Below are positions 1-12,800 of a stretch of 64,000 nucleotides of DNA, one piece after another. Location of the stretch: the NCBI RefSeq assembly GCF_000524195.1, contig NW_020170384.1, forward strand, positions 97,586 to 161,585, written 5' to 3'. Within the stretch, counting starts at the first letter, position 1. Every line of letters starts with the position of its first letter. A program made the translations under genes and the position numbers. Under the pieces are notes generated by a model. The model ran no database searches. It was not told the origin of the DNA and saw nothing but the letters and a program-made list of their open reading frames with translations. The DNA comes from Echinococcus granulosus (lineage: Eukaryota > Platyhelminthes > Cestoda > Cyclophyllidea > Taeniidae).

Positions 1-850
1 ACCCATGGTTGAGATGTTAAGAGTAGAGGGTGAGCGACTGGAAACCTGCGCTGCTCCATCCTCTTCAGCTCTCTTTACCTCCGAGGCAACATCTGTCTCG
101 CTCTCCACAGCAGAGGTAACTGCAGACGCAGTTGGGAGGGCCTGGAGCTCCACCATCGGCGGGGGCAGCTCCAGTTCCACGCTCTCCTCCGAGACGTTGT
201 CCAACAGGGCTGTGTTGTCCTGCGTCGCGACACTAGTCGCCGAAGTGGCCGGATGCTGCGTGGGTGCGGCCAGAGATCGCTGTGTGAATCAATGCAGGGA
301 TGGTGTCCCATTATTGGCGAAACTTAGTACATTAAAAAGGGATAATGTGACATACGTTGACAAGAGGAATAGGAGGAGCCATGTCAGCCTTGGAACCACG
401 CTTGCCGGAAGCAGGAGTGCCGGGAAGGACTTGGCGTCGTTCTTTGGTTCCACTGCCTGCGGAGGGAAGCCAACGACGCATCGAACGACGTCCCCCACTG
501 CTGCCACCAGCAGTGACGGAAGCGGCACGGGGATAAACGGGGGCACCAATGAGACGCACAGGGATGAAGCCCTCGTCGACGGGTGCGTTCGGTGACGAAG
601 CACTGCCCGTCACTACAAAGCGCACCAACGCCCACGACGGCTCGCTTGTCCCGTCCGCTTCGCGCTCAGCCGATGCTGAGCCAATTGGTGTGGGCGGAGG
701 CGTACTCACGCTCTCCACGCTCGGATGAGTAGTACGCTGAACTAGCTGCACTATTTGGTGAGCTGCTACTGATATCTCGTTTGGACCTTGAGCCTGTTCA
801 CGAGCAAAGAATGCAACGTTAGCACGATATGCGGACAAAACCGACACAAC
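1..850 (-). other. TRIO: TRIO exons 23-24: SH3 domain with insertion, then Ser/Pro-rich linker
   Basis: Exon 23 reads as the SH3 domain that follows GEF1 in TRIO: EISVAAHQIVQLVQR, WALVRF and DEGFIPVRLIG match the equivalents in vertebrate TRIO. Between the second and third strands there is an extra Ser/Thr/Pro/Glu stretch of about 30 residues. A basic tail and linker follow. Exon 24 (1-279) is linker and contains LELPPPMVELQAL, like the LPPPM segment that precedes GEF2 in vertebrates. It is open to base 1, so the gene continues to the left. Confidence 0.85.
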
Positions 851-3800
851 CTACATAGCCAACCCATAGTTCTCATACTTTAAACCACATCCAATAGTGT
901 TCGGGAGACACTCAACTTATCAGTCGCAAGATGAGCAAGCCAGTTATTGTGCTGTTCGAATATTTACACAAAATTCGGTTTTATGTGTTAAAACCAATTA
1001 ATCCGTAGTGTCGAGACATCAAAGTGAGCATTGGAGAAAGACGAAAATGCGACTGGCTAGTGAACTTCGGCGTTGAAACAGCAAAGACGTACCTGATAGT
1101 TTTCGCGAATATAGTAGGCGTCGAGAGTGGAGACGCTATCTGCACCGAGCTTGCCAGAAGCTGCAGAGCTATCCTGATGCAGACTCTGCATGCTGAACAT
1201 TCGCTCGCGCATTGCCTCTCGAATGGCTCGAACCCACGTCTACGCAAACAGTAATGAATAAACTTCTCATTTTAAGACCCTCCCATAAACGTTTAAGCCT
1301 TTGGTGATTTACTAGGGACGAACCTGCTTGACCTCAAGGGAGGGAGCCTTGAGCACCAGTCGATAGTCGTTGACCGGCGGCACGCGGCCCGCCCAAAGAG
1401 CAAACTTGCATTGATCGCCCTCTATGTGCTCTGTGATGTTCAGATCAGCCAGAAGGAAACGCGATTTGAACTGGTACCTGAGAAAAAGTTAATCTTATGG
1501 GATAACAATGAGTTGATCTCAAGAATCAGTGTTAAACCTAAATTTGACTAAATGCGCGGAAAAACTGCCGGTCTCCTCCGTCATTTGACCCTTCTTTGTA
1601 GCCAGAAAGGAATGGAGTTGAATATCCGAGAGTAAAATTGAAGGTAACTAGATGTTTTGGGGTAGTTCCACAGATTCGCAGCTGTTGCCAAGTTTGCATT
1701 CTTTGCACTATCCTGTGGATATGACCGAAAAGGCCACTAAAAGACACCCGTTTCCTCGCAAATTGAAGAGAAATTTCAAGAGCTTTATTTACCCTCTCTC
1801 CCCTTCTCCTTGCTGACAAAGTTTTCCTATTCTTATTGAATAGTTTAGGAAAGCCATGGAGTACAGCAAGTTACTGATTTGTTTTATGTACAGGACACCT
1901 AAAAACCTCGATTATTTGTTGAATGTACTAAAAGAACTGAATAGGAAAAAGATAAAGCAAAATGTACAAATAAAATGTAGAAAATTAGAGACAAAAATAG
2001 GTTATAAACGGGAAACAAGCTCCCATATGTTCAACATCCTGGTATCTGAGGCGGGGCTCAAGAATAAGCATACACCTGAGGTGCGAATAAACTAATCAGG
2101 GTAGTGATACTCGAGGTGGAAATGAGTGCGGAAACATTCCGACGCTGATTTTACGAGGCTCACACATACAATCAAAAAGATCGAGGGCAATGTACGCGAG
2201 CGAGAGGTCACCTAGCTGAGGAGAGATGCCTTAATTTTAACAAGTGTTAAGAATCATGCGTTGAAAAGCAGGGCAGGATTGTGCATCGGTGAATGCCAAC
2301 TAAAGATTATGCGATTGCATGTATGCAGGCAGAAAAAAGGTATGCCTACTTCATTTTGCTTTCCCCAGGGTTGACAGGACACTCCTTGGCAAGCACGAGG
2401 CAGATATCAAAGAGGAAGACACGCCGCTCACGAGACTTCTTGATGAGCTGTTTGGGCTCCCACACGGTGAATTGGTCCTGCAACACCACGTCGCCGAGGC
2501 ATGATATCGGTAAGTCTTCTGGTAGGCCCTTGAAAAAACGAAACACAAGAGGCGATTCTCTTACCCGTGTATGCACTAATGTACGAGCTTCAAGCAAATG
2601 CCTAGCGGGACGCGCACACATCCTGATGTTTGACATTCATTTGCATAAGACCCTTTTTTGGAACTGTGCACAGTACAAACAGATGTGAATGCGTGCGAAA
2701 ACACAGAACCCTGATCAAGTCAATGCCGTGTTACAATTTAACTACAAATGAAATATGTAAAAACCGAACAGTGGAAGTCCAATGACATTACCGCGAACAT
2801 CTGCGCTTAAATGCTCTAATAAACTGTGATGAAAATACACAACTTTAGTACATGATTTTCTGCCGGGTAAATTGCACCAACTTTTCCTCCAAAAAGCAGA
2901 ACAACCTGTTTAACGTTTCTAATACCTTGATCTTAATGATACGTAACGAAAGCCATTCAAGATCTTGAACAGGTAATAACCTTTTGCAAACGTGACCTTT
3001 TGTTTAGCAATAATATAAAAAAATACGTGACCTCGAACTGATTCGAGCATAAGACGCTAGGCAGTTGCACCGAGTCTGTGCAAGACCCAGCGTTTCTGGG
3101 GCTAAATTAGGCCCAGTTAATGCAGCACTCAGGACTACCTGAAGCATTCGGAGGTGGATGGCTTCATTTGCCTTTTTAGGCACAGCCATCATGACATCGA
3201 GGCCCTCGGACAGCTCACCGGCAGAGGATTTGTCGCAGCATTCGCGGATTTCACGTAGCAGAAGCTGGTACTTTGTGATTCTTTGCACGGGCTTGATGAG
3301 AAAGGACTGGAGTGGCTCGCTCAGCTGATAACGCAGCTGCAGACGCCCGAAGAAGTTCTCCGTGTCAGCTACAAGGATTTGCATGGAGTCTTCTTTATTG
3401 ACGCAGTATTCCACGTAGAGACCCGCCAATCGGTCACCGAAGGAGACGAAACAGTGACCCACGTCCTCGGGCAGAAAGTCACCGCCACTGGCATACTTAC
3501 AGATCTCGGGCTCAAAAAATTTCTCATGGAAGTGGTAGATCTCCTCCAGATTACCATAAACAATGCTTTCCTTGCCGGCTATGTATGAGGGGACCTGAAA
3601 TTTTTAAATAATAACAGCAAAATAAATGCAGAAATATCCAACCTACGAAGTTGGTGGGATAATGAGACAACTGGCATAAAAGGTCAGCCAGTTAATTTCA
3701 CGGTACGATTAATTATTGGGATTGCGTGACTGTGGTTAATGCACATTATCTCAATGGTAGATTTCGTAGGATGCGTAAACACCAGAAAGGGCTTAAACCA

Positions 3801-6800
3801 ACTTGGTCAGGGAACAAAGCGCACTTAAAAATTAACTGAAAATTTCAAGTAGTAAGGTTTTATGATGCAATGAGAAAGTAGTTGCGCTGACAATATTGCG
3901 AACGATTGAGAACAACCCCAGCTTTTTGACACCACGGATAAGAGTAAAGAAGCAGCATTGCTACCGCAGTGAAGACGAAGCAGAAAATGCACTCTAATCA
4001 GAAGCATTACGATGCACACTTATAGTCAACACGAATAGCCTGTCTAGACGATCCTGACTGCCATAGCATGGCATTATAAAACGTTGACATTTTACATCTA
4101 ATATGAGTGGGAACGGGGCGTATTATTAAATGAATGTTTAATTTAGCATATTTTGGTACATAGCAAAGCAGAGCATAAATTCGGACGATTCGAGGTTACC
4201 AATGAGAGTATAAGATTAATGAGCGACTTTAAAACTCGTGATTACAATTTGACAATGACTACAGTGCAAGGAAGTGAACAGATCAGGTGCTAAACCATCA
4301 AATGGCTGAAACCAGTACGCCTACGACATCTGATAAGAAGTCTGTTTTTACGATACCGCATGCACGTAAACGGGTAGCACAGAACTGCAACAAAAGATAA
4401 GCAGGTTCAAGGAGAGCAAGACACACACGGTATTGATTATATCGGATGGAGGTGCGTAAATCCGACATTCTAAGGGGAATTCTTGGTCTAGCAAAGTTAC
4501 TTTTCACGACAATGGAACCAATTCACCTTAGACTGGGTGGTCTTTGAGGCAGAAACAGTGCATCATGTCGTTGGAATATGCATTGTCTGTTCGTCACTGT
4601 GCCAAACATACACAGGCACATTTACGGCTGCTTACGTGCGATTCATTCCCTACATGAATGCTGCCTTTGTGCATAGACATTATGCGACGTTGTGACATCG
4701 CAAGACTGTCTTATTTCTAAGGCTAGCAGGCACCACGTGGAGTTCCGGATCTAATACGCTGGTAGGAATTGCTGCATTTGGGTGAACAAATGAGTTAAAA
4801 AAAGCGAGCGGTAAAGCCGCTGTAACGTTTGATTCGCCTAATGTTACAATGAAGGCAGGTGAACTTCGATTGAAACCTGCAGTAAATCCACTCTAACCGA
4901 TTGAGAGCAAGTATTTATACCATCCTAGAAGTAACAATTTGAAAGGTGTAAAGCAGAGTATCTAAGCCATGAAACGTGTGAAAAGTGAAAATCGTGGATG
5001 TAGTACGGATGGTAGCTAAATCGCACCTGTACTGAGGGCATGCAACATCGCGCACATTCATCACTAAAAGGTCAGTTGAGGCTGTTGAAAATGACCGAAT
5101 GGGATTGGCTATGTTAACCGCAAAAAAATCCTACCAACTTTCCAAAGTACCGTCTCAAGTAAACCGCGGATGTGAATTTGAATTTACGAGACACCTTTAA
5201 TTAGAACAGGAGAGAGACGCGTGAGAGGCACTGGCACTTGGCAAGGGTGGGAGACCTTAAGGAAATTTAATCGAAGAAACAGACGCCTAGTAAATGCCTT
5301 TGACCGATCTGGACCATTTTCACACACCCTAATACCACCGAATTCATCATGGTGGATGGATATTTATGTGCGCGGCTGTAGACGCAATTAATGCTGTCAA
5401 GTTCGATAGGCACCACTATTTAGTCATTTAGTGCACTACTTCCTCCAGTACAACGAATGCTCAACATAGTACGATAGCAAAGCCCAAATTAAACGAGACT
5501 TGGAGTTTGGAAACAAAAAAGTTAGTTAGAAGGACAGGGAAGGTTAAAAGTTTAAATTAGTTTCCCAATTTTCCCAATGATGAAAGTGACGGTCTTGATT
5601 GGAGCTGAAAATCAGGTACTAACCAAACACAAGCCCTATTTTTGGAATGGTGATGATGTCAGAATCATGGAAATCCTGAACCTCAATAACAGCAATTACC
5701 ATGGTGCATGCGCACATTCGCCCATATGAGAGACAGCCTCTAAATGCGTACTTAAAAAGAATAGCCAGAACAAATTAACCTTAAAATAGAATAGGCGTAC
5801 GTGCCTGGACTAAAAACCCCAAAGTTCGGCAATAACGTCATCCAAAAAAGAGCAAACGGCCTTTTTTGTCACTGAAAAGCCATTGTAAGAAAAGTGCGCG
5901 CAAATATACGCTCAAAAATGGGCGCAATTCAATAGGAAAATCGCAGAACTATCGCTGCTGGCAAGTAGCCTCAAGGACAAGGTGAGGAGAACAAGGGGAA
6001 AATTAGTGATGCCTCCACTACATAAACTTACCGGAATATCTACAGGCGGATTCATAGTGCCGGCGTGGAAAGTCTCAAGACAAGTGCGAAGAGCCAAAAC
6101 GTAGGCTCGCTCTGTGGTTACCAGCTCACGGAGGATATTCTGGCGTCTGTTTATGAGTTTCCGCTGCTCCTCCGTCAAACCAACCGTAGCGGTGATACTT
6201 GGCGTTGTGTCACTTGACGCCACTCCCGAGCTTCCTGTGCTTGACACAGAGGTTCTAAACGATCAGACATGCGTACATATGCACAATGAAACCATAATCT
6301 TAAACCCTTTGTACCACGTGTAATAACTAGGACGTTGCTGTGAAAAGAAGGCAAAGTGGGTAAGCGAAAAAGTAAATTCAAAAGGCACAAACCTGTTGGA
6401 ACCGGTGCCAGTGGAACGCATCTTGGCTGCAGCAGCAGAGGCAGAGTCACTCTCAGGTGGTCGAGGCGTCTCCACAGGGGCGACGCAGGCGTTGAGGCGG
6501 TGATAAGTCTTGAGAAGACTATCGGAGTGATGGGCACCCACTCCGGCCTCAAGGAGGGCCTTCAGGGACTGGCAGGCGCGCTTCACCGTGGCGAAGAGGG
6601 ACGATTGGCGTGGCAGCAGAGGCAGTGCCACCTTCGGGTCCTCCGCTGATTTCACCGGGCCACCCACGAATTGCAAGATGCGACGCGCGAGATCGAGCAT
6701 CTCAGCCTAAAGTGAAAAAAAGCAGCACATCAATGTTTCATTTTCAATCTGGGACAAGTAATGGCGTTTGGACAAAAAATGTCAGAAAAGTTCTTGTTTC

Positions 6801-9800
6801 TTATTGAATGAACCCTAGTGCCCATGTTTCTGATCCAAAGCCCTTCCGTATAACCATAGCAGTGGTCATTAATCGTCCGTAGCGTATGTGGCAAAAGGAG
6901 TACCTTGCGGACAACACAGCCGAAAAATAACCATATAGAACTATTTGCCCTTGGCGTTTGTTCAGTATCAAAGTGGTTTTCCGAGAAAATACGAAGCCAC
7001 TTTTTCGCACATGAAACAAATAAAGGGGTAACACATCAATCAATAAGAGGCAGTTTAAAAAGCATATCACCTTTGAAAGACAAATGAAACAAAGGAAATA
7101 TCTCTGCAACCATTTGTAGACTGGAAAATCACTATAAAATTAAAGGAACTCCTCTTCGCCATCGCATTGCGTACTTTGTCCACGAACGTACGAAGTACTG
7201 CGTGCTTCGTATAAACAAGGTAAAAAATACGCCTAATTTGTTATCAGAGGCCGTTTCACTAGATCGTACACCCGTCCCTAAAATGCAAACGATGGGATGC
7301 ACTAGTCCCCTTCATGCCATGAGGAAATCCAAGTACAAGCCGTTAGGCAAGCATGGTCGCGCTTACAGAAAAGGGCCGATTTTCCACACGCAGAAAAAAA
7401 TAAGGCTGCGCAAATTTAACGGGGCACCAACTAAGCTATTTTATACGGGGCTGAAGGGCGAAATCACACTGAAATTGTAGCTTTTTGCTGCCTCTCGTCT
7501 AACAACACGTGAAGAGGACCCAACCAACAACTTCGCTACCACCGCCATCGTACTAGGGATTAATGCGTCAAGAGAGCACTTCAGAATTGCTGGTAGGCAT
7601 TGGAAACAGTCAAAAATTACTGCTGCAGCGCAGACAGCAAGAGAAGGAGGCTTATCTATACAAAGCATTGGCACAAGGAAAGGCCATGCTGGAGGAATAT
7701 TGGCATTAGCTAGATCAGCCGATTTTATATTTCCACATGATGAGTGCTGGTACATTATTAATATCATGTTCTACACTTCTGAAAACACTAGATATTCACG
7801 CACGAGACTACAGCAGGGCGAGTGCAGTTATATTTACTTATGTCTTGCTACAAGTTAGAGCCACCCTTTGACATGTCAGCGATTCGTTGCAATAGCTGTC
7901 ACGGAATAGGATGCACCCTATGACTGAATTGTCAACAGTTGATACGATACAGTGTGTAATTCACAGTGAGGGTCAGCAATGTAACTCACCTCAACAGTCA
8001 CAAATTTGACACACTCCTCGAAACGACGGCGTTGGGCGGCCCAGGCCTCAAGCACGGCCTGCTCCTTGGCCATGAGGTCAGCCATGTCACTGCGAATTCG
8101 CTCCTCCACTTTAGTCCTACAAGCCGTCGTGGGGGGCTGTCGGTGCAGATACTTCATGAACAGCTCCGAGGTTCGTCTATTAAATAGACCAAATTATGAA
8201 AAAGTTGAGGCGTTGACCCTCAGGAGAAGAAGCCAATCACAACATCAAATGTAAAAAAAACAATCTGGTCAATGTTCCAGTGATAAGACGCATGCCCGAT
8301 GCAAGATATAGTCCAAACTACCTAGACGTCGTGGACACGGGAGCTGTACCAGTTGAAATTCACTAGAGACGCAAGCGTACGCGCATGACTAATCGAAGCG
8401 CCGCTATCACTGCTGCTGGTCTTTTTGTCTGGCCTTGTCTCCGCCGTTCAATGCCACACTACACCATAAACTTAGAAGAGATACCAAGACCAACATCGCA
8501 GCAGCAAAGGTGGCGTACGAGTAGTTAACTAAATAACGGGTCTTAAAGAAAGTTATGAGTAAAACACTGATACTCATAAACGGAAACAATTTGTAAAAAA
8601 GAACAACTAATAAATGAATGTTTCAAGAATATAAATTTTTGGGAAACATGAATCTCCATGGACGATAAAGCCTACCATTGCGCGGTTTGATATCTTAAAT
8701 ACGAACTATAGGAAAGGTAAGGACTCTGGAATCCCTTTTCCCGAATCCGAATAGGGCAGTTTATCAACGTGTTCGCATAAATAGGTTAAGTATATCTAGT
8801 TTCGACATTCGGTAGAGGGTAAGCAAAGTTAATAAACGTGGCAGCATAACAAAACGGTTTCAATTTGCAAATATAGCTGATGTGTTACAGACCTGGCAAG
8901 AATACACGCCTTCAGGAAGGCCTCCTTCTGCTCGCCGTGCTTGCTGAGGAGATCATTGAGGTAGGACTCAACGTTTCCACTGTTAAGTGCCTTGTCAGAG
9001 CGACACCAGTCCTCCTCCCGCCGGTAATCCTTCTCCAACGAGCGCAGCACTGATATCACCTGCTCGGAGGTCTTGTACCTGAACGATGAAGCATATCAAT
9101 GGACACAGTCTTCCACATTCCCTCAAATATAAAGGATAGAATTTTCTGGTGCTTAATCTGGGGATTAGGGCTCCCCAGAACAAGAATGCGGAAATACTGA
9201 AATGCATTTCATGGGACGATTGATAGCCTTTAACACCAAAGCTGGATGAAATTCAACAAATAATTTGATAAAAAGCTTCTGGTTTAAAAAATAGTCTATA
9301 GGCACCAGGATGAAGGCGATCCCAGTTGTGAGGCCAGGTGGTACGTAACAAACACAACTAGTGGATCATTAGTAAACCATTAGTGCACAAGACACCATGA
9401 GAATAGAGTATAGAAGGGGGAATGTCCTATTTGAGCAACAACGTGGGTAGGTTTGAGCGTCAAGTCAACCCAACCACCAGAGGCGGGTGGTCTACAGGTG
9501 TCTACTCAGATGGACGTGCGTGCGCTATGTTCACGTTGGCAGAGCAGAAATCAATTGCACTGATATAGTGGGATAGTAGAAATACTGTTAGTGAAATACT
9601 ATGCTCCACAGGTTAGACTAAGTAGAAAGATGGGTAGATTTCAATTCTGAATAGCGGAATCGTACCGACGGATAGCGGTAGCCATTTGAACTAATCGTTT
9701 TCTAAATCTGATTCCGTATTGCAAATGTTGTCCAAGACGAAGCACCCGTTTAAGTGCCAGGATTGCCTATTAATCGACTCAATCAATTCGATGATAAAAG

Positions 9801-12800
9801 TTGTACGTAGCAACAGGAAATTCTGACTGGAGGCCTACCTTTGAAGGGAACTCGACCGATGATAGTTAATGTTAGCAAAATATTATCGCCATTTCGAACC
9901 ACAAGGAAGCGTGTTCTAGGGACATTAAAGGGCATTTGAGCGCCGTCGCCTTGACGGAGGTGCAGTAATTATGGGGAAATGAGAATACCAGTTGGTGGCG
10001 GCGATGAGGAGCTTATGTTTCTCCTCGGCGGCGTAGACGAGTTTCTGCCAGCGCTCGGCGACGTTCTCCGCGACCGCCTGGAAGTCAGCGCGGCGCGGAT
10101 GGTCAGCTGCAACGGACTGGAGAAGGTAGGAGGCTCGCGCAGCACACTGCACTGCCTCGGGGTGCGCGTCGTTCAACACGGGCTGGAATTTGTCGTGGTC
10201 CGTCTGCATCGCTTCAGCCTCCGCCAGACTTGTCGGAATCACCGCCGTCTGGTAGAGGATCACCTCACACTGCCCAATCCATTTCAACACCTACAATCAA
10301 CCATTAAGTTGGGTCAATTTCTGGCCGAGCAGAATACTACAGCTAATGCTCCATCTAAATAACTATAATAAAATGATAAAGCAAGTTGATTGCTGTTTAA
10401 TCATATCACAGAGTGTTTAAGTCTAGCTAGTAATATTCTTCGCACTGGATTTATAATTGCCAATACATCGAAGCATCAGCCCTTCCCGTGATGCATCAGT
10501 ATCTGTCATTTTCCATTAAAATGGCGGATTTTTGTAACCTAGACATTCTATCACTCGTATGTTGGGCATGCGCCGGATTGATTTGTCGGGGAATATTATG
10601 CAATGAACAGAATATGAGTAGAAGCCCCCATTGGTTCCCTGCCCGATACGGGTATAAGCCGACAGTCCTTTTTTCTAACTAATGAGAGCTTCATTCAACC
10701 ATTTTTGCGTTAGTAATATGTACCCAACACACCAAGCCATTGACGAAGCTTGAGAAGTATTAGTAGTTGAAAAGAAGGCATGACAAACTTGTCTAGACTG
10801 AGACTGAAGGCGACGCCAATCGAGTTCATTGCTAACACGCTCATTGATTTCGTCAACAGTGGCAACAGATTCACCGAGTTCGGAAATAAGACGATGCACG
10901 CGCTCGACTGCAGTCTCGGAACTATCACCAACACCTGAGTCACTGGATCCCGGACCTCCTGGAAGAAAAATTAGTATTATAGATCCTGTTTTTAGGCCCG
11001 TATTTGGTTTAAAGCGAATAAAAACAGGAATGCTTCCAAAAGTATTCTCAATTACCGGCAGGAAAGTTTACTGCAACCGACTCAAAGATGCGTATAAGTT
11101 CACCGCCTTTGTCGAGTACTTCTTCCACCTTCGGAAGAATAGCCGTACAGGAGACGTTTACCTCCTCTAAAGCGGAAATGCTAGGTGCCTTTCGAGGATC
11201 TGATATCCAGTAGAGATCAGTGGCAGCGGTAGAGATAGAGGAAACACCGGAAGTGGAAGGCGCAGCGCTGGCAACGTTTGACTCCGTCGCTGCTGTCGGG
11301 GCCGTAGGGGAAGTCGAGGGGACTGCAGATGTAGCATTGACCACAGCCGTGATGGCAGGCACGTCTCGACGTAAACCCTCCATAGAGTTGTGCACGTCGG
11401 CTTCAAAGAGACGCAATTGCATACACAACTCCAGTCTCATTTGGCGGTCCCCTAGAAGCTCCCACACAGCGTCACGCTCGTTAGTAACCTGTAAAGGAAA
11501 AAGCAGATGATATAACTAAAAGTAGAACCATTTGACCTATTTAACCAATTTAATCTTTCACTGTGGTTGAAAGCTCTTCGCGGAGGCAAATAGTCGTTGG
11601 AGTGGTGCAACTTAACTCCAAGTACAAGGAAGCCAGAGAAGTGGGTTTAGTGTGTTATGAATAATAAACAAGAACAATTAGACAAACAGGAAAGGGGTGT
11701 CAATGAATAACAAGTCAAGCAGACGGGCCGGTGAGAGAAAGTAAGAGTCTTTTCTTTTCGCACGAACTATTGACAGAACTTTCAGACAAACAGATCAATC
11801 ACACAAACAGATAGTAAATCCCAGTTATTTTCATGGGACGGCTTGAGCTTGCAGGCGCTCTCTGTGGTGTGTTCACGTGCTCCAAGCGAGAGAGACCAAT
11901 GTAAAACACGGAGCATTAATGCGGGTTGGCCAAAAAAAGTTAACTCGAGGAAATCAGCTCAATTCCAATAAACGTGGAGGGCATAAAAATACCAAAAAGA
12001 TTAAGTGGCGTGAAGCTAAAAGGGTTAATGAACCTGAGTGAGGATGGAGCGAAGATGCGCAGCCTCCTCAGAGTCCTGAAGCCGTGAGATGAGAACCTTT
12101 CCTTCGGAGACGACTCGTTTGACCGCCACCTCGAGGCTGTCTCGGTGCTGGCGGAAGGCGGTCAGTTCGTCGTCCATACCCTCTATAGTGGGTGGGAAGT
12201 GCTCCCCAGGGTTGTAGGCCTCGCTGGCATTGTGCAACCAATTTAGCACCTCCTTCGTGTGGCCATAGAATCCGCAAGCTAGATCCAGCATCTCACGCCT
12301 CGAGTCTACTGCATTGGTAAAACTTGTTATGCGTTGTTGTAGCTTGGCTGCCTCCTGTACAGTAAAAGGTTGTCAAATACTCCAATAAAGACGAGATATA
12401 ATGATGGAAGTACGAAGTGGCAAGAGGCAACCAGTAGGCTTTTTGCCACAAAACGGCCAAAACGAAATAACTTACGAGCACCTTGACTCGAGACCTCTGT
12501 ACGGTAGCACAAATAAAACGTAGCATTTCGCACACCAGTAATGTTTGTCAACAGCACAATCAAAGTAGATAGATTAGTAGTACCATATAAAAATCCTCAA
12601 GATTATATTGCCTAGGTTATGAGTCGGTGATTTGATTTACTGAATGATACCATTTCCCACAGGTCAATTGCTACCACCAACCGCACAACTAAGCCCTTAA
12701 TGGAGAAAGGTATGGCATTGCTAAAAACCCGACCAATAACAAAACAAATGGTAACGCCTGCATCCTCAACACGTGTATTGTTAAGTTTCTCAAATGTACG

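Noticed and set aside
5..595. 196-codon plus-strand open frame at the left end
   Set aside because: It is the complement of TRIO exons 23-24, which match the TRIO SH3 and linker. The plus frame is Ser/Thr-rich shadow coding.
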